From Brienomyrus brachyistius (taxonomy: Eukaryota > Chordata > Actinopteri > Osteoglossiformes > Mormyridae), in the NCBI RefSeq assembly GCF_023856365.1, contig NC_064535.1:17123863-17187862 (forward strand): DNA of 64,000 nucleotides, given 5' to 3'. Both the position numbers and the translations under genes were made by a program. Positions 1 to 27,800 of the stretch are shown here, in pieces; position 1 is the stretch's first letter, and every line of letters begins with the position of its first letter. The notes under the pieces were generated by a model. It worked only from the letters and a program-made list of their open reading frames with translations. It ran no database searches and was not told the DNA's origin.

Positions 1-585
1 ATTCCACCGTAAGAAGGACATGGGTCACTAGACTACAGGTGGTGTCAGCTGTCTAACAAATGCCTCCTTACGTATTTGCCCTCAGAGCCCTAATTCAATT
101 GAAATATATTTACCATTCATCTAAAAGACATTTTGATCAGTGAAAAAAAGCTGGGGAAAAAAAAAAAGCATGGCACCCAGCAAACCGAACATGCATGGTA
201 CATAATGCAATGAGATGAGGGTTGATAACTTCAACATATCATACACATATGATACACAAGTCATTGCAGCAAGCTTTGAAATAGAAGTGCAACATGCCAG
301 ACCTGCAAAAAGCCAGTTATTAAAGCAGACCGTCACCTGGAAGTCTCCAGGGACACTGGCAGTGAACAGGAAGCATTCACAATGTCACTTTCAACCTTCA
401 GAGCATATGAGCCCTGAGCAGTGTGTCAGATCTGCACTAGTGCTCTTCAGAGTGTGTTTACCTCACTCATTGACGCACTAATTACACTTTAAAAATGGCT
501 CGCACCACTGGGCTAAACATGCTGGTTTAAAGTCCATCATGCTCCAGGGACAGAGCCAAAGGTTCAACTCAGGGTAACATGGTCA

Positions 586-15770
<15,185 letters not shown>

Positions 15771-15935
15771 GTTTCAGCTGCTGCGTTCCCTACCGTGCAG
15801 CTTTTACCTCGGCGGCGTCCTGTCTTTACACTTCCTGCTTGTCCACCCTCCGTACCTGAAAGCAATCCATTATCTGTTACTCGGTCGGCCGGGGCAGTGC
15901 TTTGATTGATAGGGCTCTCTTCCAATGGGAGATCT
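15771..15935 (-). promoter_or_regulatory. TSPAN15: TSPAN15 5'UTR / proximal promoter region
   Basis: The sequence directly upstream of the TSPAN15 ATG is locally GC-rich. It contains an ETS-like AGGAAGTG on the minus strand (15830-15837) and an inverted CCAAT box (plus strand CCAATGGG near 15923-15930). No TATA box is evident. The transcription start is not defined; the promoter role is inferred from position and motifs only. Confidence 0.4.
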
Positions 15936-16055
15936 GTTGCTTTAGCTGCATATGAATGTGGCGTCTTTCATCAGGCTATAAGAATCCATAAAAGATATCG
16001 GTTAATTTAAAACTGGCCACTGTCTAGTTTCTTTATAGTGTTTATGCTAATTAGT

Positions 16056-16326
16056 TGTAATCCACCCCACCTGATTCCCATTAACTTGTGTTGCTTTTTG
16101 ATTGCTTTGATTACACCTGAGTTTGATTACACTTGAGTTACACCTGTGCATGGTTTGCCCTGATTCTCTGTGTGTATTTAAGTGCTTGCTCTCACTCAGC
16201 TTGTTAGTTATAATATTACGTGCCTGTGCTCATGTTATGTTCCCTTGTAGGTGTTCTGCCCTTTCCTACTATCTGCCAAAAAATTTGCTTCTAAGCGCTA
16301 CAGCTCATGCTTACGTCAACATTACG
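16056..16326 (+). mobile_element. Possible solo LTR (tentative)
   Basis: Begins TGTAATCCACC, contains a TATA-like GTATTTAAG (about 16172-16180) and ends near AACATTACG. No target duplication is visible, so this rests on LTR-like layout only. Confidence 0.3.
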
Positions 16327-16637
16327 CCGTAAATCTCCAAACGCGGAGTTTTTGCCAGTCTTATTTGTTTGCCGAAAGCGGGTGGTTTGTATGTTAGTTT
16401 TAACGTGGTTTATCTTAAACATTATTAATAACTTGTTGATATTTGTTTATTTCGTGCATTAGACACATCGAGGTGATTATTATGCTGTTTACATTATTAC
16501 GCCTTCCGAATTCTGTACGTATGGGATCAAGTTCTACCATTAAACTCGGCTGTACGCGTGTATTTCATTTGTTGCTTGGAACTACTTTAAACTGTGGGTT
16601 TTGCTTTAGTTAAAGTAGAAATATTACAAATGCATAA

Positions 16638-17525
16638 TGTGGGGATCTGAAAGGGCTGGCGGGAGTAGTTGCATGGCACCGGTAATTACACTGTATTGGT
16701 AAGCAAATGAGCCAGGTCATATGACCCACTAGGAAGTTATAAAAGGCTGCCAAGATAGCATCTCATTCTTTTGCTGCTGTGTTTTACAACTAGACATGGG
16801 GTGGGTTCTTCTTCCCTGTGGGAAAGGAGTAGAGGGTTTGTTTGAGAACTTGAATGTATGTTTTAACTTTCATTTTACCAGGGTGACTGCTAGCAGCGTG
16901 TAACTCTTGAGGACACAGATGTGACTTTTTGGAATTTTATCATTTGATGTGATCCCCTACGAGCTGTTGGGCTACTGACACTGAGGCTCTGCATTGGAAC
17001 ACTTCCTCTTGGTGTTACTGTGCTGCGAGGGCATTAAGCATTCCTGCAAAGGACCAGATCAGCCACTGTTTTATGGTTATTTGATAGGGTTTTGGTTTTC
17101 TTTTTAGTGCCCTGGTTGCTGCTATGGGCTAAGTTGTTGGATTGTAATTTTAGTATTGTATCTTGGGTGGTGGATATCGGCTGTTACCCTCCCCTTATGT
17201 TTGTACATGGGATCTTTCTGTACAAGGCCGGATCCGCACAGGCTTTTGCTCTCTGCTGCTGGGGTGCCTCATTGAGGGGACACTGTACTGTTGTGTGTAG
17301 TGTTTGTCATGTTGGGTTTTGCTGTTTTCTTTGTCACAGGGGCCTCCTGAGCTGAGAGCTGCATGTGCCGATCTGACCTTACTATTTGGAGGATAATCAG
17401 CCCCCAGGCAACATTCTTTATTTGTCTAATTGATTTTAAATATTTGTAATAAAGTGGATTGGGTTTTATTTTCATATCCCTCTTTGTTATTGTCCCTTTG
17501 CGGGGCGGGTTCAAACTTAGCCACA
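16638..17525 (+). mobile_element. Putative solo LTR, about 890 bp
   Basis: Starts TGTGGGGATC and ends AGCCACA, with TAATGTGG/CCACATTA pairing at the edges. It has a TATA box (TTATAAAAGG, about 16737), an AATAAA (about 17446) and GC-rich sequence before the end. Parts resemble sequence upstream of the gypsy relic at 24.4-24.85 kb. No target duplication was identified. Confidence 0.45.
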
Positions 17526-18530
17526 TTACAGAAGGAGCATTAGGGGTTTCTCCTGCCCTTTAGCAGGAGGTGGTGTAGTCAGAGAGCAGTGTGGGTATTC
17601 TGTGCTTTGGGCACCACAATAAGAAGTAACACTTATTCGTTGTTTAACCTAGAACTACATTTGCTCAATACAAAAGCATTATAACATCTTGTGTGCCCAC
17701 GTCGTTTGAAAGTCATTATTCCACTCTTCCATAGTACTACGATTGGATTGATTTAAATTTTGCAAGGCAGCGATTCGATTTCTGGCAATGTTTGAATTGT
17801 TACCACAATACAATTCTATTCAGTATCAGCCTGCATGATCAATATTTTTTCAATACAGTGGAACATAATTTGAGTGGGATTTATTTACATTTAAAACGAC
17901 TTAAAAATTGTAAAGCACTTTTGCAGTTTTCCCCCCCAAAACGTTGAGTTTAAATTAACAATTAAACATTTAAGTGTCAAGCGCATGTCTCCACAAGAAA
18001 CACTGTCTTAAGCACTGAAAATCAGAGGAGAAGGAAAGACTGTTCATAGAATTTCATTCATCTCCAACTGGAGGGCACACAGGCATAAGAAAAACAAGAC
18101 ATCTGTTCTAAGAGGTAAGTGTTATGCTTTTCTATTTCAAAAAATTCCAAAATCAGTAGCTTTTAAGTTAAGTTTATGTCCAGGTTTTTTAAATCAAGGC
18201 TCATGGTTGAGCACCTCTCCTCACTTGTTTGAAGTTTTAGTCATAACAAAACTCAGGTAATTTTTAAAGATCTTAGGGAAGGTCAAGGTATAGCATCATG
18301 ATACATATTTCTACTTCCTGCAGGGACATAGGAATAGGGGTCACTCTATGGCCTTATTTTGGAAATAGCCAAGTGATTTCTTGTAAAAAGGGATTGAAAT
18401 TTAACACATCCTGATACTTAACAGGAAGCAGAGTACACTTGTCTAACCTAGCTGTTAACCCATATGGTTATGTTTACCTGTTAAGATCCTGATGAGGGGG
18501 CGGGCTAGTTTCATTCAGTTCGGATATCTA
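17526..18530. other. Intergenic, no gene recognised
   Basis: AT-rich sequence. A stretch near 17720-17880 with GATTCGATTT-type words may be an old hAT end, but I cannot define it. Confidence 0.4.
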
Positions 18531-19145
18531 TATCAGCTGATCTAGCTCAAATTTTGGTGTGTCTGGCAGTGGTAACCCACCACAGGAACTGTCTGGCAAT
18601 GTCCATTCATGATACCTGGGCTGATACAGAACAAGTTCCAACTAGTGTTCTATTAGGTTGAGGTCAGGGCTCTGCAGGCCAGTCAAGTTCCTTCACACCA
18701 GACTTGTTTATCCATGTCCTAATGGACCTTGCTTTGTGCACTGTAAGTCATGAACAGGAAGGAGCCACCCACAAACTGTTCCCACAAAGTTAGGAGCATG
18801 AAATTGACCAAAATCGCTTTGAATGCTACTGCATTAAAGGTTCCTTTCAACTGCTGTTGTTGCCAAATGCTTCCACTTTTGTCATAATACCATTAACAGT
18901 TGACTGTGAAATATTCAGTCACCAGAAAATTTCATGAATGGACTCATTTCGCAGGTGACATCCTATAACCATGCTTGAATTCACTGAGCTGCTGAGAGTG
19001 AGCCATTCTTTCGCAAATGTTTGTAGAAGCAGTCTGCATACCTACATGGTTGCCTTTATATATCTGTGACCATGGAAATGATTGGAACACCTGAATTCAG
19101 TGATTTGGAGGGGTGTCCCAATATTTTTGGAAATATAGTGTACAC
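18531..19145 (-). mobile_element. Internally deleted Tc1-like element
   Basis: Read on the minus strand it begins TACACTATATTTCC, then GGGACACCCC and AACACCTGAATTCAGTG. It carries shortened transposase pieces including GTGCACAAAGCAAGGTCCAT and CTTGACTGGCCTGCAGAGCC, the D(E) region of a common fish Tc1. About 1 kb of coding sequence is missing and no frame is open. Confidence 0.72.
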
Positions 19146-19787
19146 TCACATCAATACACATATCTACGTATTCACGTGACGTTTACATGTAGATTCAAAT
19201 AATGCCTGTCATAAAACAGGTGTGTGGCCAGAGTCTGCGTTTTTGTAATATTCAAAATGAGAAGTTTTGACCTACATTGCTGCCATATGTTTAACGTAAC
19301 GTTTAAACTAATATTTAGATTAAACCATCCTCTTAAAAGCATATCCAAATTTAGATTTGTCTGTCTGCTGGTACCCGAGTTTTGTTGGCCATTAGCGAAA
19401 TTAGCCTTGTATTCTAACTCGTCAAAGCAAACATATATTTTTCAAATGTGCATTTGGAATTCAGGAGGTTGAATCGGCAGGATGTCATGTGGGATCTGCT
19501 TTGAATCACACCTGGCTTATACCATAAAAATCTAGAAAATGCTAAACTTAATATTTTGAATATCTCAAACATCTAGTGATTTTTCATCTTGTCTACAAGT
19601 CCACATCATTTCATAAACAGTAGTACAAACCCTGTTTTTCAGCTTCTGGTGAAGTATGAACTCGGCTGTAGGCGCACAAACGATGCGTAGAATGAACGCA
19701 CGATACCTGTGCCAGCCATAATGCGTAAGCACACATGTTGTGAATGTCAAACATGAACCGGTACTAAGGTTGAGCCATATTTCAGGC

Positions 19788-19931
19788 CAGGGGTGCCGCT
19801 AAGGGGGGGAAAGTTGGGACAATTCTAAGGGCCCACGCCCTTTAGGGCCCCCCAGAGATCTGAATGGGTGTGGTAGGGGGGCCCAACCTCATATTTTGTC
19901 ATAGGGCCCAAAATTGCTAGCGGCGCCCCTG
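19788..19931. mobile_element. 144-bp hAT-type MITE
   Basis: Inverted ends CAGGGGTGCCGCTA and TAGCGGCGCCCCTG. Flanking octamers TTTCAGGC (19780-19787) and TGTCAGGC (19932-19939) match at 7 of 8 positions, as for hAT insertion. The interior is rich in GGGCCC words. Confidence 0.8.
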
Positions 19932-20041
19932 TGTCAGGCAAAGACGAATTGTCTGTGGTACATTGCAACGGATCTTGAGGTATGCATTTTTATAGCTGAT
20001 AGTCTTTGCTGTGACCCCTCACCAGAGAATTTGCTGCTACC

Positions 20042-20950
20042 CATTAGAACATAAGAAATTTACAAACGAGAAGCTATTCGGCCCATCAAGTTTGCTTGGG
20101 GAGAATTCAACTAATAGCTTACAGTTGTTAAAATCTTATTTAGCACTCCTTTATCCCCAGGTTTTAGCTTGCACTACAGTAATATGAAGACTATTCATTT
20201 CAGCTTTTAGAGCTCTTTTGGAGTTAAAATATTGGAAGAAAATTTTAATGTCATCCTTTGCTTCTAATGCAATCTTTGTTTCGGCATTCCTCTTAGAGAG
20301 TCTAATATAATTTTTTAAATTCAACCTGTAGACTTAGATACTCCTGCTGTATTCCAACATCATTGGTTATTTTACTTTTGGAAAAGTTTTGCTGGAAACG
20401 GGTACGTGCTTGCAATAATGGTGCTTTTAAGAAATTCCCATGCTTCACCAGTTTTCTTATTTAACTCCGTTTTATAGTTTCTAGTTTGTCTGATAGTATT
20501 AAAGTTAGCCTTCCTAACACTGTATATATTTTGTTTTGGACTCTGGACACTAAAATTAACCTTGAGTTTAACCATGTTATGATCACTACAGCCAAATGGA
20601 TCTAAAACATCAAATTTTCCAATCCTATCCTGGTTATTAAAGAAAACAAGATCAAGAAGGGCTTCTCCCCTGGTAGGGGTATTAGGAGTAAAAAACAATC
20701 CTGTACTAATTCCACCATCTCAAGTTCATTTATAGTAGAGCCAGAGACTTTGTTCCACTGTATCCCAGGTAAATTAAAATCACCCACAACTACCATATTA
20801 TTTTTATTGCTCATAATCCTGCTATCGTTATATAACATTCTGCTTTCCTCTGCAACTACATTAGATAACAAACACCAACAATTAGGCCTTTTGAGTCTTC
20901 AGCATCTAGTTTTACCCATATAGCTTCTGTACTTTAATTATTATCAGAGT
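20042..20950 (-). mobile_element. CR1-like LINE, endonuclease fragment joined to 3'UTR
   Basis: Minus-strand frames encode NMVVVGDFNLPGIQWN and PFGCSDHNMVKLKVNF, the GDFN and SDH motifs of an apurinic-type endonuclease. The connector follows (about 20372-20300), then directly a 3' tail with CTTGATGGGCCGAATAGC on the minus strand. The whole RT domain is missing, an internal deletion of about 2 kb. The tail is the same family as the copy at 44697-44905. Confidence 0.75.
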
Positions 20951-21189
20951 TCTCTTGCCTGAAAGTTTTTTCTTTTACATGTACTGCAACGCCACCTCCC
21001 TTCTTGCCTATCCGGTTCCTACTAAACAGCATGCAACTATCCGTGGATGTTCTGCTTCTAAGCTTATCTGTGACTACATTTTTCCTGCAGAACAGCCCTC
21101 ATTCCCTTGCCAATGTTGTGGGTGACAACATGCACCATGACCACTGGATCCAACCTTTTAATTATCTAATAGGGACAGAGAGATAAAAA

Positions 21190-22105
21190 CCTTTAAAATT
21201 ATACTTTTAAAATAAGAAAATCAACTATTATTTATCAGAGAATCTACTGAACTACGTAAAGCTTAAATAAAGCAAAGTTGCTCTTGGGATGCCGAAAACC
21301 CGCAAAAAAACCCTCTCAGAACAGACTACTGCTGGAATGGAAAAAAGTTGGAAAATGTCCTCCCGGCCCTGACTGGCGACCAAGCCAAGCTCAGGAGCAA
21401 CTGTCCTTTTCTGTGCTAATTATCCTTACTGATGTTAGATAATATTGTCCCATGGGTGTTTGTTGCAAAGATTCATGGGCAGACAATGCCGCTCATATGA
21501 CACCCGCAGCTGCAAATCACTGTCAATAACACTCACACTGTTTCTTAGACAAGCATTCATGCAGACTTAAAAAATAGCCACACATGTAAACTGTACTAGC
21601 ACACAAACACACAAATATACTTCAAAACATTCCCAAATAACCAGTATAACACTCGCATAGCACAAATGTACACTGTATGTACACCACTCTCTCTCAGTGC
21701 AGCAATCCCAGCAGCCTCTGCCTCAGCAATCTCGGCAGCCTCTGGGTTCAAGTATGTAGAAGCTCCAGACCGGGGGCAGGAATAACAGATGAGAAGGACA
21801 GGCCAGAGCAGGAGTGGGCAGGACTGGTGTAGGCTGGCAGGCAAGAGCAGGAGCATGCTAGTTCTGGGCAGGTGGGGCAGACACAAGCAGGGCAAGAGCA
21901 GGCAGGGCAAAAACTGAGTGGGTGACACAAGAGTCAAGGTTAGTTGATTGCTTAATTGCAAATAAGGCAAGGATGCTTTGCAATGTGCATGCGGGATCTC
22001 CTCCCTCTATAGTGCAGGAGGGACATGAAGCCAATTTCCTGCTATTGCAGGCTCCCTGCCCCTTTTTGGTGGAAAGCCATACCTGTTGAACTGGATGATA
22101 GGCTG
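21190..22105. other. Intergenic, no gene recognised
   Basis: Includes a GCAGG/AGAGCAGG-rich patch (21770-21910) resembling a degenerate simple repeat. No protein similarity that I trust. Confidence 0.4.
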
Positions 22106-22109
22106 GAAC

Positions 22110-22240
22110 TGCCACTGACTTCTCCGCGACCCTAGGTGGGGAGACTGGAGTCTATCACGGTAACAATGGGCGCAAACGGGAACCAACCCTAGGCAGCCAC
22201 CAACACACTGCAAGGCGCACACACTCACAAATTCAAATCT
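22110..22240 (-). repeat. Very diverged SINE remnant
   Basis: Words in the same order as the GGAT-tailed SINE read antisense: CCGCGACCC, ACAATGGGCGCAA, GGAACCAACCC, GGCGCACACACTCACA. The similarity is weak. Confidence 0.4.
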
Positions 22241-22379
22241 GACTTCAGTTTCTTTCTAGCACGTACAGTTTTTGAGAAAAACAGAAATGAAATTTTATAG
22301 TCAACCCAGAAGTAGTAATGCATTTTCCCCGGCTTACACTGCAGCACAATTTTTTTAAATGTTTTGCTTCCTGGAAAGT

Positions 22380-22692
22380 TTTTGCTGAGACAGGTACCTG
22401 GTGGGTATGCACAAATATAATTTTGGTTTTGCCATTCCAAGTCTCAAACCCAACAATTTGGCTTTTGTTTTTGACAGACCCAAATCTCTGACCAGATTGT
22501 TTGTTTGTTTAATTCTGACTGTGTTTTGAGATGTAGATCACCGGATGAGCACGGTTCAAAATCCGGATCAATGTCCCTGCCAGTTCCCTGCATTGTAGTT
22601 TCTTCATCTGGCTCGTCTAAGGTAAATTGCTCTGGTGGTTTCGGAATTGGAAGACTGTGGTCATGTGGCACGTGTCTCATTGCTGAAGGCAA
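22380..22692 (-). other. Fragment of a dispersed ORF family (unidentified)
   Basis: A minus-strand frame reads LPIPKPPEQFTLDEPDEE, DLHLKTQSELN, then after a frame change DLVRDLGLSKTKAKLLG. It resembles the start of an ORF I have seen repeatedly in fish and invertebrate annotations next to mobile elements, but I cannot name it. It is broken by a frameshift and a stop. Confidence 0.3.
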
Positions 22693-23369
22693 ATTAGGGT
22701 ATTCAATTGACTACTTGTTTTTGACGGAGAAACCAGACACATTAGTAAAACAGAAGTAACAGTCCGTCACATGGTCTTTCTGTTCTTGACATATCATCGG
22801 TACAGCAAACGACATTGTCTTTCGAGTGCCTCTGAGCCAGGGTCTCAGACAGCACATGTCACACAACAAATGTGAGGTGCCCATTACTTGTGATCACTCA
22901 TTTTACTGCTGTACAGATGTTATGTTTTCTTCACAAGAGCAGTCATTGAGCACCTGTGAGGCGTAAGCTCATATTCGCAACAAATATAGCAGAATGTATT
23001 GCGGCTGTTAAGACATTGACGAGACATATCAACCGACACCAATCGTCCTGCAAATGCCTGTAGCATCTACCTCAATTGTTACATTGCTACTGAGGCAATT
23101 CTATATTCTGAAACAATACATACACACTATCAGTTCTATATTAACTATTCCATTCTCAGATTGTACAAAACATTGTTGATAGGTCTCTTACAGAAATGAA
23201 TATTTTTGGACACAAATATGAGAAAAATAAATGACAAAACTGAAGATTTTGATGAAACGGTACGTGATGGGGAAATTTGGATGTGATTTTCGTGATCAGC
23301 AGTCAAAAATCTATAAGGAACACCCAACAGTGTTCAAGAAGCAAACACTTTGTTGCGGAGTGTAATCAC

Positions 23370-23799
23370 AAATGAAAAGAACAGCACAGAAAAGACAAAA
23401 AATACATGCTAACATTGTAAAAGACTGATAACATACACAAATAGCACAATGAACATGCTTCAGCATGTCCACCGGCACCACAGTGAGCTGTGCAAAGATT
23501 ATTAAAAGAGCAAACCATGCTAAAAAGCTGCACATGCAAGCCTTAGTTTGGTTATTTGAAGATTTTTTTTATTTACTTATTTTGATTTGGAATTTTTATA
23601 AAACAGTATTTTATTCAGTTTTAGATGCACTGTTAAGAAGAGGACGTGTTTTGCACAGTTTAGAAAGATTAACAAAGAAATATTTTTGAATACATTTTTC
23701 TACAGCTCATTCTGCTAAAAAATTGCGAGAAAATCGTATCATGAGCTCAGAATCATGAATCGTATCGAATGATGAGTTGAATGTATCGTTACATCCCTT
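23370..23799 (+). mobile_element. hAT/BED element copy B (truncated)
   Basis: Nearly the same sequence as copy A over AACATTGTAAAAGACTGATA, CATGTCCACCGGCACCAC and CTAAAAAGCTGCACATGCAA. It ends in the same inverted repeat (ATCGTTACATCCCTT). The zinc-finger frame is broken and the MITE found in copy A is absent. The left end is missing. Confidence 0.72.
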
Positions 23800-24229
23800 C
23801 CATACATACTAACATTCTAAATAATGTGTGAAAACAGTGCATGTGTAACACTTATGACCATACTTTGGGCCCACTTAGTAGTGCTACTGGCCAGTTCTAG
23901 GTGCGATGGGAGTGGTGGGGGAAAAGATAATGACACCTCAAAATTTATAATAGCAACCTTTAGTAAATATTAATTGTAGAACATGAAGAACCATGAATAG
24001 ATTTATATACATTAACATTTAAACGGAAAAAAGTAAATGTACCTCTGTAAAGTATGGATTTAAATATTGTTTCTTTTGGGTTCTGAGTCCAGTGATTAAA
24101 TCAGTTATTCCTAGTTAAATCTAAATCTAGTTATACCCTAGTTCAGTTTTGCTAATTTTTGACTGTGCACAGATCGTATAAAATAATTATTTTGTATCTA
24201 TTTATAGTCATCTAATAAGTCCTTATTTT
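23800..24229. other. Intergenic, no gene recognised
   Basis: AT-rich sequence without coding similarity or clear repeat ends. Confidence 0.4.
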
Positions 24230-24330
24230 CACACCATGCTCGTCCGATCCTCCTGTGTGCCACGCCCCCCGTTAATCTTGTGTGGATTCCCCATGTTTAG
24301 TATCTGTTTCGAGTTGTTTTTCATCATATC
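24230..24330 (+). mobile_element. Fragment of a solo-LTR family (same superfamily as 55007)
   Basis: CATGCTCGTCCGATCCTCCTG followed by TGTGCCACGCCCCC is similar to the first 60 bp of the LTRs at 55007 and 57889. The rest of that LTR is missing. Confidence 0.5.
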
Positions 24331-24839
24331 GGTGTGATTGTAGTAGGTTGAAATGGGGTGCAAGTCCCTTTAGGGATGAGCCACAGCATTTGCGCTACAC
24401 CTGAGGGAAATTTAGTGACGTGATACTCAGTGATTGGTCTGGAGGCTATTTTATGAAGTCGGCTGGGAAGTTGAGGTGAGTGGCAAGATTAAAGGCTGTG
24501 TGTTTGCACCTTCGCCCTTTGGATTGGGTTCCTGCTGGTTTCGTTTTGGCGGCGTGGTTTAGCTGGTGAGCACAGAGTGCCACTCCGTTGAAGGGCGCCG
24601 CTGTTTAAGTTGCGCTGGAAGCACTCCGAAACTGTCCCGAACTGGAACATTCTCGTGGTGAACAGCGAGGGCTGTGTGGCCTCATTGTGATTTGCTGGTA
24701 TGTAGCTTTTTTAAATCAATGTGATGTTTGTATTAACTGGGTCCTGGTTGATTTTAGTATTGCCTATTTTACTAGGCTATATGGTGATCTAGTTTGGTCA
24801 TTCCCCGTACTCGACAAATTTCAAGCTTTACCTTCGTGC

Positions 24840-27800
24840 CGCCACATTTGTAACGTAGTTAATGGGATCCGCGTAGAGAATCGGAGACCTTTTTTTTTTT
24901 TCTTTTTTCCACCCTGTTGGATGAGAGGTTTTATTTTTAGGTTGGTATTTTCTTTGTAGATGTAATGGGTATTTTTTTTGTTTTGGAAACAGAACAGCAG
25001 CCAGTATCAGGAGCAGCCATCGGGTAGCTGTTGCCCTCTGGAACTAGTAGCTGGTCGCTACCTGTGGTTCATGATCAGTTGCTTCAGTTTTGATGTGATT
25101 GGGTAGAATGGCTGAGGAAGTGCAGGAACTTAGAGATTTGGTAGTCTAGCTCAGATCTGAGAATGAATATCTTAAAAATGTTAATATGGTGAACCCCGTG
25201 GGGGATGCCTCTGCTACGCCTGTTCAACCCTCGGTCCGGACTACTGAGCGATTTGGCTTTTATCCCCTGGGAGAGGAAGTGCCCCATCTTTCGAGGAAAT
25301 GTGTGAATAGATATAGACGAGTGGATAGAGGAAGCTCAAGCCTGTATGCAGGCCCGTCACTTGTCCTCAATAGATCAAGCATATTTTCTGTTTGATCAGT
25401 TGGAGGGTGAAGCCAAAGAGGAGATCAGGTATTGGTCTAGGGCAGAGAGAGAGAACCCAGATAAAATCATTGCAATATTACAGGGGCTATATGGCTGCCC
25501 CCAGTCTTATGTAGCCTTGAAGGAGGCCTTTTTCTCACGGAAACAGAAGGACGGGAAATCTTTGCTTGAGTTCTCTTGCTTTGATGAACTTCATGGAGAA
25601 GGTGAAGGGACATGAACCTCAAGGGATTTTCAATGCCAGTGTCTTGCTTCGTGATTAGTTTGAGCATGTTAGTGAGGGGGCCCTCCATCGAGAGCTGAAA
25701 CAATTGATCCGTCGTCAACCGACTGCAACCTTGTTTGATGTCCATAAGGAGGCCATAAGGTGGGAGCAGGAGGGATCAGCCATGGTGTCACGGCCTCGCA
25801 GTTTCTCTTTTCCATCTGGTGGGGAAGGTCGTTCGATTTGTTGGGTAAGTCGTGCATGGTATCTAGTGACACTCAGGGTGGGAAGGTGCCCACTTCTGAG
25901 TTGGAGCAGTTAAAGGAAACGTTAAAACAGCAGCAGAGTCAGATCAGCTTACCTGCAGCTTGGCAGCCTTGCAGGGACCCACCGGCATAATCGCTTTCCC
26001 CGTGATGGGGTACTCATTTGTCGTAGGTGTCAACAACCAGGTCACTATGCGAGGGAGTGTGATGGCGAGAGGGTTGTAGGCTGGTCACTCGTGACCCCAA
26101 GTGACGCTGTACTTCCCCCTGATAGTAGGCCTTTACGATTGGCCCGGTCGTCGGAAAACTAGCATCCGCCGGGCTGAGTCGTCACAGTCCGGTTGGGGTT
26201 TTATCAGGTTCTGCTACAAGTTTGGGCTTTACTAGTGCAGCGGCGAGGTTGATGTCCATTTGTCCACACTTGTTTGTCTTGATGGGTGGGATTCAGGTCC
26301 CATGTCTTGTAGATACGGGATCAATGGTGTCTACCATAACTGGAAGCTTCTTTGCTCACATTTTTGCGCTTTGGGGCCAAGAGTGCCTACAATCCTGTCA
26401 ATAGCTACAGCTTCGGGCAGCAAATGGGCTGGAAATCCCCTATTTGGGTTACTTGGAGCTTGACATGGAGCTTTGTGGTAAAGCAATGCATGGTTGTGGT
26501 GTCTTGATTGTTAGACATCCTCCTGGTAATGTGTCTCTCCAGGTTCCGGGTATACTTGGCATGAATGTGATACGCAAGTGCTACCAGGAGTTGTTTGGTC
26601 AACATGGCCCCAAAATGTTTGACCTGCTTTCAGTTTTTTCAGCCTCTAGTTCGGTTCGGCAGGCACTGCAGCATTGTCACCAGTCAGTCATTTGGCCCAC
26701 TTTGGAAGGAGGTAGTAGGGTGAAAGTGCATGGTCAAGGAGTTTGTCGAGTTTCAGGGGACTCTTAAGATGGTAGTGGCAACTTGTTCTGGCTCAGGTGT
26801 GCTGTTTGAACCAATAGATTCAGGATTGCCAGATGGGTTGTTGATTTCTTCAGCCCTTATACAAGTGCGTACCATAGAGAGTCCTTCCTCCTCACACGAT
26901 TGGGTTGAGTGAGTGCTGTTTCAATTGTTAGTCTGCCTAAAGGAGTGATGGAGGTTCGGTCTATCATGGCACAGTCCATAGACCCACTTCTGGTGCCCGG
27001 GGCTATGGAGGAGCAGATTATGGATTTGGATCTCTCCCCACTGACTAGTTCTGAGCAGGAGCAGGTTTGGGCTCTGTTTATTGAAATATTCATCTATCTT
27101 TTCTGCACATGAGGGAGCTTTGGGTTGTACTACTTTGATTTTGAAGCAGCGCTATAGGCGTATTCCACCTGATTATGAAGCCGGTAAGGCCAACATAAAT
27201 CAGCTCCTCCAGACGCAGGTCATAAGGGAAAGTAGCAGCTCTTTGCCTCCCTCATCATTTTGGTTAGGAAGAAAGATGGGAGTTTGAGGATGTGTGTGGA
27301 TTATCGGCAGTTGAATGCTAAGACTCGAAAGGATGCCTTCCCTTTACCGCATATCGAGGAATCTCTATACATGTTGTCGGGTGCCCACTGGTTCTCCACT
27401 ATGTACCCACTGTCCAAATACAATCAGGTGCCTGTCTCTAAGGCTGACCATGCCAAAACTGCCTTCTGTACACCATTTGATTTATTTGAGTGGAACCAAA
27501 TGCCTTTTGTCCTGTGTAATGCCCCTAGTACATTCCAGAGACTGATACAACGTATGTTTGGGGATCAGCAATGTCATTTTGTTTTGCTCTATCTTGATGA
27601 CGTTATGTTTTTTTTCATCGACCGTAATACATCTTCAGAGGCTAGAAATGGTCCTGATGCAGCTGCAGGGCCTCAAGGCTAAGCTAGGGTAGTGCACCTT
27701 TTTCAAACCTGAGGTGCGTTATTTGGGCCATGTTATTTCCTGGCAAGGTGTGTTAATCAATCCAAATAAAGGGGACATAGTTGCCACTTGCCGCCATCCC

